Positions 1 through 6,660 of a DNA stretch of 17,303 nucleotides are shown here, in pieces. The position numbers and the translations under genes are program-made. Source of the stretch: Bacillota bacterium (GTDB taxonomy: Bacteria; Bacillota; Clostridia; Acetivibrionales; DSM-1351); contig JAFABO010000187.1 of NCBI GenBank assembly GCA_023426005.1, positions 1 to 17,303 on the forward strand. The letters are read 5' to 3'. The notes under the pieces were generated by a model. That model ran no database searches and was not told where the DNA came from. It worked only from the letters and a program-made list of their open reading frames with translations. Every line of letters begins with the position of its first letter. Positions within the stretch are counted from its first letter, which is position 1.

Positions 1-42
1 TTTAACTATTTGATTTTTATGATTAATGATGTGGGGGTAAAA

Positions 43-3036
43 ATGAGAAAAAAAGCGGGAGTAGTTTGTCTTTTACTTGTTATTTTGATGCTTTTTCCAG
101 TGGTGGGGTACAAGGTCTTTACAGAAAAGGAGTATCCGGGAAATGTGACAAATGCGCAGGAAATAGCTGCAGTTGAGGATATGCGGGGAGTGTGGATCGC
201 GTCGGTAAGCAATATTGACTTTCCTTCCAAGCCGGGACTAAGTGCGGAACAGCAAATGAAAGAGCTTGATGCAATTGTGGATAATGCTGAGTACATGGGA
301 CTGAATGCAATATTCTTCCAGGTGCGGCCCACAGGAGATGCATTGTACAAATCCTCAATTTTTCCATGGTCTGAATATCTGACCGGCAAGCAAGGAAAAG
401 CAAACGACAAGAATTTTGATCCGCTGGCATATATAATAGAGCAGGGACATAAAAAGGGCATACAAATACATGCGTGGCTGAATCCTCTCAGGCTTTCAAT
501 GGGCACAACCTCAAAACCGGTTAAAAGTGTGGACGCGTTATCAGCCGGCCATCCTGCCAGGAAAATATCCAATGCTGTTGTGGCGGCAGACAACGGAAAG
601 CTTTATCTCGATCCGGGCTCACCCGAAGCCATTAAGCTAATTACCGACGGAGTTGCTGAAATTCTTAAAAATTATGATGTGGACGGTATTCATTTCGATG
701 ATTATTTTTATCCCTCAAAAAGTGAATGCAACGGTAAGGACTTTAACGACAGCAAATCCTACGAAAAATACAAAGGTTCCTTCACCAGCAAGGACGACTG
801 GCGCAGGAACAATATAAATACACTGGTAAAGAATACATACGACACTGTAAAGGCAATAAAGCCCAATGCTCAGTTCGGAATCAGCCCTTTTGCAATATGG
901 TCCAACAAGGATAAAAATGCAGAAGGATCCGATACACAGGGCGGCATATCAACATATTACGATCACTATGCCGATACAAAGAAATGGGTAAAGGAAGCAT
1001 ACATAGATTATATAGCACCTCAGATATACTGGAATATAGGCTTTAAGATTGCGGATTATTCCGTAATTCTGGATTGGTGGAAAAACGTATGCGGCGGCAG
1101 CAGCGTAAAATTATATGTAGGACATGCCGCCTACAAGATAAATGACCCCTCACAGGCTAACGAGTGGCTTGATCCATTGCAGATACCCAAGCAGATTGCA
1201 ATGAACAGAGACAGCAAAGCCGTCAGCGGAAGCATATTCTACGGATATTCGAACCTGAAAGCAAATGTGCTGGGAATCAAGGACAAACTGAGAGGAATAT
1301 ATGTGGCAGGCAGGGATGCCGGCAGTCCGGTACCCGAAGACCGTCAGCTTTATATTGCCGCTCCCGCAAACGGATATAAAACCTCCTCTTCAAAGGTTAG
1401 TATAATGGGAAGCTGCGACCCCGATCAGCCGCTGTACCTGAACGACAATCAGATAACTCCTTCGGAGGATGGATACTTTACGGTATATCAGGAGCTGAAG
1501 GTTGGGGAGAATGTACTTGTTTTCAAGCATAAGGATAAGGAAACCGTATTTAAAATAACAAGGACAGCCGCCTCAGCTTCCGCAACGTATCAGATGAACA
1601 AGCCGGGCTTCAGGGCGGGGTATTTTTCACCGGCAGCGTCCATGACAATGAAAACAGGTCAGAAAATTGATTTTTCCTGTGTAGCGCCCACCGGAGCGAA
1701 GGTATGGGTGGAGATAGGAAAATACAGGGTCGAGCTTGCCAATGCCGGTGACATGGATTCCAATGGAGGAGCCATCACTCCGGCTAGGTATAAGGGGACA
1801 TTTACCATGCCGGCAGTGCCGGGAAGCCAGAAAATACTGAATCTTGACAAGCCTGTTTTTGTCATGGAGTACCAGGGACAGAAGATAACAAGCAAGCAGG
1901 GCAATATCCTCAGCATTCAATCCGACAAGTATTATAAATATGCCCTTGTCAGCACTTCCGAGGCCGAAGCCGTAGCAAGGTCAGGACCCTCATCAGATCA
2001 ATCCAAGGTTACTCCTTTAATAAACGGTGCGGTGGATTACATCGTAGGTGAACAGAACGGTTATTATCTGCTGAAAAGCGGTGTTTGGACCGATAAAAAA
2101 TATGTTAAGGTAGTGAATGACAAACCGCTGGCCTCCAACAAAATATCCTCCGTAAATGCAAAGGATAATGGGAGCTATACCGACATTACATTTAAAATGC
2201 CTGTAAATATGGTATATAGTATAGAAGCATCCCCGACGGCAGTAATTCTCAAAATATATGGTACGACAGGTATTAATGCGGGGTCGGCAGCGCCGGGAGC
2301 AGCCATTTTCAAATCCATAGATTATATGGCAGTCGACGGTGCGGCTCAATACACCTTTAATTTGAAGTCTCCCGACAACTATTTCGGGTATTATGCCCAG
2401 TATAAAAACGGAGCACTTGTTTTATCACTTAAGAATGCACCAAAGATTTCGGGCACCGGGAGCAAACCGTTGACAGGCCTGAAAGTTTTACTTGATGCGG
2501 GACACGGGGGAAGTGAAACTGGAGCCATAGGGCCTCTTGGAAAATACGGCCCGTATGAGAAGCAGCTCAATCTGGCCATTACCTTAAATACCAGGAAGTA
2601 TCTGCAGGATTTAGGCGCTGCAGTTATTATGACCAGAACAAGTGACAAGACTGTCAGCCTCAATGAAAGAGCAAATTTAATAAGAAAAGAGAAACCCGAT
2701 ATAGCGGTTTCCATACACAACAATTCCATGGATGTGACGGCGGACTATACAAAGCACATCGGTTTGCTGGTATTATATTCAAAGGACAGTTCAAAGGCTG
2801 CGGCAGGTTTTGTAAAGGATTCCCTAATAACAGACCTGAAGCGCAATGATGGAGGGTTTAGATGGCAGAGCCTTTCGGTATGCACAGTTACTCAATCTCC
2901 GGCCATATTGATTGAAGGCGGCTTTATGTCAAATCCCGAGGAGTATCAGTGGCTGTCCAATTATGACAACCAGGTACAAATGGCCAATTCCATAGGTAAG
3001 GCCATACAGGATTGGGCCGTAAAGAACACAAGATAG
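43..3036 (+). CDS. Exported GHL10-type glycoside hydrolase fused to N-acetylmuramoyl-L-alanine amidase
   Basis: Probable peptidoglycan-remodelling enzyme of 997 residues, acting outside the membrane. I chose ATG 43 because a GGGGG-rich ribosome site lies just before it and it begins a basic-then-hydrophobic signal or anchor (MRKKAGVVCLLLVILML). The frame is open upstream to TTG 10 and ATG 19, but neither has a ribosome site. Domains in order: GHL10/DUF187 TIM-barrel at about 45-415, with the family motif HFDDYFYP (H217, D219, D220); a beta-rich linker at about 420-640; an SH3-like segment at about 645-692; an AMIN-like beta domain at about 699-802; and a C-terminal Amidase_3 domain at about 814-995. 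The amidase zinc and catalytic residues are all visible: H821 (DAGHGG), E839 (YEKQ), H892 (SIHNN) and E958 (IEGGF). The amidase should cleave the MurNAc-L-Ala bond. The glycosidase substrate is inferred from the family. The gene appears to be transcribed alone, ending at the terminator at 3103. Length and motifs look intact. Confidence 0.9.
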   Translation: MRKKAGVVCLLLVILMLFPVVGYKVFTEKEYPGNVTNAQEIAAVEDMRGVWIASVSNIDFPSKPGLSAEQQMKELDAIVDNAEYMGLNAIFFQVRPTGDALYKSSIFPWSEYLTGKQGKANDKNFDPLAYIIEQGHKKGIQIHAWLNPLRLSMGTTSKPVKSVDALSAGHPARKISNAVVAADNGKLYLDPGSPEAIKLITDGVAEILKNYDVDGIHFDDYFYPSKSECNGKDFNDSKSYEKYKGSFTSKDDWRRNNINTLVKNTYDTVKAIKPNAQFGISPFAIWSNKDKNAEGSDTQGGISTYYDHYADTKKWVKEAYIDYIAPQIYWNIGFKIADYSVILDWWKNVCGGSSVKLYVGHAAYKINDPSQANEWLDPLQIPKQIAMNRDSKAVSGSIFYGYSNLKANVLGIKDKLRGIYVAGRDAGSPVPEDRQLYIAAPANGYKTSSSKVSIMGSCDPDQPLYLNDNQITPSEDGYFTVYQELKVGENVLVFKHKDKETVFKITRTAASASATYQMNKPGFRAGYFSPAASMTMKTGQKIDFSCVAPTGAKVWVEIGKYRVELANAGDMDSNGGAITPARYKGTFTMPAVPGSQKILNLDKPVFVMEYQGQKITSKQGNILSIQSDKYYKYALVSTSEAEAVARSGPSSDQSKVTPLINGAVDYIVGEQNGYYLLKSGVWTDKKYVKVVNDKPLASNKISSVNAKDNGSYTDITFKMPVNMVYSIEASPTAVILKIYGTTGINAGSAAPGAAIFKSIDYMAVDGAAQYTFNLKSPDNYFGYYAQYKNGALVLSLKNAPKISGTGSKPLTGLKVLLDAGHGGSETGAIGPLGKYGPYEKQLNLAITLNTRKYLQDLGAAVIMTRTSDKTVSLNERANLIRKEKPDIAVSIHNNSMDVTADYTKHIGLLVLYSKDSSKAAAGFVKDSLITDLKRNDGGFRWQSLSVCTVTQSPAILIEGGFMSNPEEYQWLSNYDNQVQMANSIGKAIQDWAVKNTR

Positions 3037-3060
3037 GATTATCAGCCAAGCCTCTATAAA

Positions 3061-3099
3061 ATAATAAAGTTTAACAGAATAATAATAAAGTATAACAGA
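3061..3099. repeat. Tandem 18-bp direct repeat, two copies
   Basis: ATAATAAAGTTTAACAGA (3061-3078) is repeated as ATAATAAAGTATAACAGA (3082-3099), with one mismatch and a 21-bp period. It lies between the amidase stop and the terminator. This may be a simple duplication, or a pair of protein-binding sites for the downstream cassette. I cannot tell which. Confidence 0.5.
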
Positions 3100-3102
3100 T
3101 TG

Positions 3103-3140
3103 AATCCACGTCAATAATGAATTGAGAGTGGATTTTTTTT
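3103..3140 (+). terminator. Intrinsic terminator after the hydrolase-amidase gene
   Basis: AATCCAC (3103-3109) pairs with GTGGATT (3128-3134). Inside it TCAAT (3111-3115) pairs with ATTGA (3121-3125) around an AATGA loop. An uninterrupted run of eight T follows (3133-3140). It should end the transcript of the upstream gene and insulate the downstream cassette. The downstream strand GTGGA can also pair with TCCAC at 3143-3147, giving an alternative fold. Confidence 0.85.
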
Positions 3141-3180
3141 ATTCCACTCATTTGCATAATATGAATCAATGGAGGCTTGA

Positions 3181-4179
3181 ATGGTCAAAGTAGGAATACC
3201 GAGAGGTTTATATTATTACAAGTTTTCCACTCTGTGGGAAAACTTTTTCACTGAGCTGGGAGCAGAAATTGTAATTTCGGATAAAACCAACAAAAACATA
3301 TTATTGGAGGGTGCCAATAACTGCGTTTCCGAAGCATGTCTTCCTATAAAGGCATATTACGGCCATGTAATAAATCTGCTTGGAAAAGCGGACTTTATTT
3401 TCCTGCCGCGTTTTACAAGTATCTCAAGAAAACAGTATATTTGCCCGGAAGTTGCCGGAGTGCAGGATATGATAAGAAATTCCATAAGATTGATGCCCAG
3501 GATCATCGATACCGAGATCAATCTGAGGAAGAGCGAAAAAAATTCATGGCTTGCGGCGCAGTATACCGGTGAATTTATAACAAAGGATAAACAAAAAATA
3601 AAAAATGCCTACAAAAACGCATTAGAGGCATACAGAAATGAGAGACAGGTCATGAAATCCGGAGTACTGACCGATGAATTCAAGCAGGAAATCGGTTCAA
3701 TGCCCCTGCGGGTCATTCAGAAACGCAGCACCAATATTACGGTTGCTGTTTTGGGCCATTGCTATACGGTATATGACAGCTTTATAAACATGGAATTGAT
3801 GAAGAAGCTGAGGGATTGCGGGATAGGGATCGTAACGCTGGATATGCTTGATTACCGGGAGTCAAAGGAAAAATGCAGGGAACTTGACAAAATGTTGTTC
3901 TGGGACTATGGAACCCGGGCATATGGAGGAAGCATTCAGCTCATAGAAAATGGCGGAATAGATGGAGTTATTGCCATAACTTCCTTCGGCTGCGGGGTGG
4001 ACAGTTTTGTGATAGAACTGGTTGAAAAGAAAATAAGAGAGGAAAGTGACCTTCCATTTATGAAGCTGGTTTTGGATGAACATTCGGCAGAGACCGGCTT
4101 CTGCACCAGACTGGAGGCATTTGTAGACATGATTGTGAGGAGGGTAACCCATGAAAATAACATTTCCTCATATAGGTAA
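3181..4179 (+). CDS. DUF2229 / 2-hydroxyacyl-CoA dehydratase-like protein, subunit A of activase cassette
   Basis: A 332-residue cytoplasmic protein of the DUF2229 group, which is related to the iron-sulfur subunits of 2-hydroxyacyl-CoA dehydratases. It is normally found next to, or fused to, an ATP-dependent activase. The start at 3181 follows GGAGG at 3171-3175. Cysteines likely to hold an iron-sulfur cluster are C48 and C53 (NNCVSEACLP), C88 (YICPE) and C271 (FGCG). C194 and C308 are further candidates. The C-terminal block DEHSAETGFCTRLEAFVDMI closely matches a block in the next gene, so the two are paralogues and probably form a heterodimer like HgdA/HgdB. The reading frame runs 29 nt into the next gene, which implies translational coupling. 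No substrate-specific partner gene is nearby, so the reaction is unknown. The family call is firm and the function is inferred. Confidence 0.82.
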   Translation: MVKVGIPRGLYYYKFSTLWENFFTELGAEIVISDKTNKNILLEGANNCVSEACLPIKAYYGHVINLLGKADFIFLPRFTSISRKQYICPEVAGVQDMIRNSIRLMPRIIDTEINLRKSEKNSWLAAQYTGEFITKDKQKIKNAYKNALEAYRNERQVMKSGVLTDEFKQEIGSMPLRVIQKRSTNITVAVLGHCYTVYDSFINMELMKKLRDCGIGIVTLDMLDYRESKEKCRELDKMLFWDYGTRAYGGSIQLIENGGIDGVIAITSFGCGVDSFVIELVEKKIREESDLPFMKLVLDEHSAETGFCTRLEAFVDMIVRRVTHENNISSYR

Positions 4180-5266
4180 TACTTATATTACAGCAAAATC
4201 CTTTCTGGACGATTTTGGTTCGGAATACGTGGTTCCGCCCTTTAATACAAATAAGACGCTGGAATTGGGCTCAAAATATACCTCTGAAGCACATTGCCTG
4301 CCCTTTAAGCTCTTTGTGGGAAATATGCTCCAGGCCCATGAACTGGGTGCCGATACCATGCTGATAACCGGAGGCTGCGGACCATGCAAACTGGGATACT
4401 TTGGAGAGATGCTGAAAAAAACCGCCTCCGAAATCGGAATAAAGATGGATATTATAACTCTTGAAGTTCCGGATCAGGGCATGAAGGAACTGGCGGCGAG
4501 AATTAAGAAGGTCAGCGGCGGCTCAAACTATCTGAATGTTGCAAAAGCGGTGAATGCAGCCAAAAATGTGGCGGTTCAGCTGGACAACCTGGAAAGGCTG
4601 TCTCGTATAAAACGGGCCAGACAGCTTGAAAAGGGAAGTGTTGATAAAATATACCGCGGCTTTCAAACCGGGATTCTGGAGGTCAGTGGTTCGAAAGAAA
4701 TATTAAAATTTATCAGACAGACAGAAAAGGCACTTAAAAAGCTGCCTGTAAATGAAAAGGCACGGCCCTTGAAAGTAGGAATTGTCGGAGAGATCTACAC
4801 CACAATCGAGCCGTATGCGAATTTCTCCATTGAGAGAATGCTGGGCAATATGGGGGTGGAAGTGACAAGGCAGGTTACGGTCAGCGGCTGGATCATAAAT
4901 GACATGCTGAAAAAAGGTCTTCACCTGCCTGTGGAATCGGAAGATGTAAGAGAATCAAAAGCATATATGAGCGGTATGGTAGGCGGACATGCCCATCATA
5001 CCGTGGGCAATACCGTCGTCCATGCAAAGGAGGGCTATGACGGTGTTATTCATATTTATCCTCTGGGCTGCATGCCTGAAATTGTATCACAGGCAATCCT
5101 TCCTGCGGTGGAAGAAAATCATCAGATTCCCGTAATGACCATCATCAGGGACGAAATGACTGGAGAAGCCGGATTTAATACCAGAGTTGAAGCATTTGTC
5201 GATTTAATTAAAAAGAGAAGGGAAGAACACTTGAATGAACAAAATAAAATGTTATATGGGTATTGA
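4151..5266 (+). CDS. DUF2229 / 2-hydroxyacyl-CoA dehydratase-like protein, subunit B of activase cassette
   Basis: A 371-residue paralogue of the preceding protein. The start at ATG 4151 lies inside the upstream gene and follows GAGGAGGG at 4138-4145. Visible cysteines that could bind a cluster are C49 (SEAHCLPFK), C76 and C79 (GGCGPCKLG) and C307 (PLGCMPE). C49 and C307 align by context with C53 and C271 of subunit A, while the CGPC pair is specific to this protein. The end block DEMTGEAGFNTRVEAFVDLI mirrors subunit A but has Asn in place of Cys308. The gene overlaps the activase gene by 32 nt. Three cysteines per subunit are typical ligands in this superfamily, with an open iron site for substrate, so this subunit may carry the reactive cluster. 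The substrate is unknown. An assignment as a true acyl-CoA dehydratase is possible, but no neighbouring gene supports it. Confidence 0.82.
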   Translation: MKITFPHIGNTYITAKSFLDDFGSEYVVPPFNTNKTLELGSKYTSEAHCLPFKLFVGNMLQAHELGADTMLITGGCGPCKLGYFGEMLKKTASEIGIKMDIITLEVPDQGMKELAARIKKVSGGSNYLNVAKAVNAAKNVAVQLDNLERLSRIKRARQLEKGSVDKIYRGFQTGILEVSGSKEILKFIRQTEKALKKLPVNEKARPLKVGIVGEIYTTIEPYANFSIERMLGNMGVEVTRQVTVSGWIINDMLKKGLHLPVESEDVRESKAYMSGMVGGHAHHTVGNTVVHAKEGYDGVIHIYPLGCMPEIVSQAILPAVEENHQIPVMTIIRDEMTGEAGFNTRVEAFVDLIKKRREEHLNEQNKMLYGY

Positions 5267-6203
5267 TGTAGGATCGGTAAGTACAAATATCACACTTATT
5301 GACGAAGATAATAAAGTCCTTGACAAGCAGTATCTCCGTACCGAAGGACAGCCCATAGAATCCATACGGAAAGGTCTGAAGGACATTGACAGGAGGATCG
5401 GCAAGAATATTGTCATATCAGGTGTCGGAGCAACAGGCAGCGGCAGGCAGCTGGCAGCCGCAATAGTGGGAGCCGATGTTGTAAAAAATGAAATCACGGC
5501 CCATGCGGTGGCCGCACAGAAAACAATACCCGATGTCAGGACTATTATTGAAATAGGCGGGCAGGATTCCAAGATTATTCTGTTAAAAAACCAGGTGGTT
5601 CATGATTTTGCCATGAACACCGTATGCGCTGCCGGGACGGGCTCCTTCCTGGACAGGCAGGCCTCCAGAATAGGGATAGCAATCGAGGATTTCGGGTCAT
5701 ATGCGTTAAAATCCAAAAATCCTGTGAGAATAGCAGGACGGTGTGCTGTTTTTGCCGAGAGCGACATGATACATAAACAGCAGATGGGACATTCAAGAGA
5801 AGATATCATCGGCGGTTTGTGTGAGGCCCTGGTCAGAAACTATCTTGCAAACCTGGCAAAAGGCAAAAGGCTGGATTCTCCAATTGTATTCCAGGGAGGT
5901 GTGGCGGCAAATATAGGTATTGTCAGAGCATTTGAAAAAGCCCTGGGAGCTGAGATCATAATACCTGAGCATTTTGATGTTATGGGCGCCTATGGTGTGG
6001 CTCTGCTGGCAAGGGAAAATGTACAGGCCGCTTCGGGAAAAACACAATTTAACGGCTTTGACAAGCTCAACGGTTCATATACCACCGAAAGCAGGGAATG
6101 CACGGGCTGCTCCAACTGCTGTGAAATTGTCCAGATCACACTGGATGACGATCCTGTGGCCTGCTGGGGGGATAAATGCGGCAAGTGGAGCGGGACTGCG
6201 TAA
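5235..6203 (+). CDS. CoA-substrate-specific enzyme activase (BadF/BadG/HgdC ATPase family)
   Basis: An ASKHA-fold ATPase of 322 residues that should feed low-potential electrons to its partner at the cost of ATP hydrolysis. The phosphate-binding motif GIDVGSVSTN is at the N-terminus, and the motifs GVGATGSGR, EIGGQDSK and FQGGVAAN follow. The two cysteines that bridge a [4Fe-4S] cluster between the subunits of the activase dimer are present: C131 (CAAGTGSFL) and C170 (GRCAVFAESD). They are 39 residues apart, as in HgdC. A C-terminal extension after about residue 280 carries C289, C292, C295, C296, C310 and C315 (pattern CxxCxxCC then CxxxxC) and could hold a second cluster. Comparable tails occur where the activase is fused to DUF2229 domains. 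ATG 5235 overlaps the upstream gene and has a weak AAGGGAAG ribosome site about 9 nt before it. This is the last gene of the cassette, with a terminator about 110 nt later. Confidence 0.88.
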   Translation: MNKIKCYMGIDVGSVSTNITLIDEDNKVLDKQYLRTEGQPIESIRKGLKDIDRRIGKNIVISGVGATGSGRQLAAAIVGADVVKNEITAHAVAAQKTIPDVRTIIEIGGQDSKIILLKNQVVHDFAMNTVCAAGTGSFLDRQASRIGIAIEDFGSYALKSKNPVRIAGRCAVFAESDMIHKQQMGHSREDIIGGLCEALVRNYLANLAKGKRLDSPIVFQGGVAANIGIVRAFEKALGAEIIIPEHFDVMGAYGVALLARENVQAASGKTQFNGFDKLNGSYTTESRECTGCSNCCEIVQITLDDDPVACWGDKCGKWSGTA

Positions 6204-6316
6204 AGGCTGAAAGAACGTTTCTCAGACTCCTTACCTTGTATAAAACGGCGGTACTATTGTTTTAGTTGGCTTGGCTCCACAGGATATTATAGATATTAAA
6301 TTGGGTTAATATTTGA

Positions 6317-6344
6317 ACTCCCCATATAAGGGAGTCATTTTTTT
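6317..6344 (+). terminator. Intrinsic terminator after activase cassette
   Basis: ACTCCC (6317-6322) pairs with GGGAGT (6330-6335) across a 7-nt loop. It is followed by CA and seven T (6338-6344). The stem is short but GC-rich. It is well placed to end the three-gene cassette before the importer operon begins. Confidence 0.65.
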
Positions 6345-6585
6345 CTTTGCAAGCATCCATAATACTGCAAAAAACATCCTGCAATGAATAATAATTTCAA
6401 AAGTGAATTTTTTACACCTTTTATATGAATTAAATACGTTTTTTATGTTCTAAGAGTGATATATAATTTTTATAAATTGAGGTTGCATTTAGTAAAGACG
6501 TCACAAAAGCACTGAAGGCATAAGAATTTCGTCCTGTAAAAATATATAAAAACATTGAAATATTGCACATACTTCGAGGGAGTTT

Positions 6586-6600
6586 AAGGCCAGAGGCCTT
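6586..6600. promoter_or_regulatory. Palindrome AAGGCC-AGA-GGCCTT upstream of importer operon
   Basis: A perfect 6-bp inverted repeat with a 3-nt centre. It extends by one G-T and one T-A pair to 6584-6602. Its right end overlaps the proposed -35 element (TTGATA, 6599-6604). It could be an operator for the YesN-type regulator or another protein, or an RNA hairpin if transcription starts further upstream. Confidence 0.45.
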
Positions 6601-6628
6601 GATATAGGTAGTTTGTAATAACTACAAT
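6599..6628 (+). promoter_or_regulatory. Candidate sigma-A promoter of the sugar importer operon
   Basis: TTGATA (6599-6604) and TACAAT (6623-6628), each one base off consensus, are separated by 18 nt. Transcription would start near 6635, leaving a leader of about 25 nt that contains the ribosome site AAGGAGG (6647-6653). A second inverted repeat, GTAGTT (6608-6613) and AACTAC (6620-6625), fills the spacer and touches the -10 element, which suggests control at this promoter. Confidence 0.4.
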
Positions 6629-6660
6629 ATATATAATTTTTATTTTAAGGAGGCATTGTA

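Larger units (their letters stand above)
6204..6660. other. Intergenic region between activase cassette and sugar importer operon
   Basis: 457 nt without a recognisable gene on either strand. It holds a terminator at 6317-6344, then an AT-rich stretch with a TATAAT at 6462-6467 that lacks a good -35 element. A better promoter candidate lies at 6599-6628, surrounded by two inverted repeats, and a strong AAGGAGG lies at 6647-6653. I found no tRNA, riboswitch consensus or small reading frame with a good start here. Confidence 0.6.

Noticed and set aside
6..593. Long minus-strand open frame opposite the GHL10 domain (195 codons)
   Set aside because: It lies wholly inside a clearly conserved plus-strand gene, and its translation has no recognisable domain. 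Antisense open frames of this size are common in coding DNA.
6346..6371. TTTGCA...TGCAAA inverted repeat after the cassette terminator
   Set aside because: A six-base AT-rich arm with a 14-nt spacer in a non-coding AT-rich stretch is expected by chance, and it matches no site I recognise.
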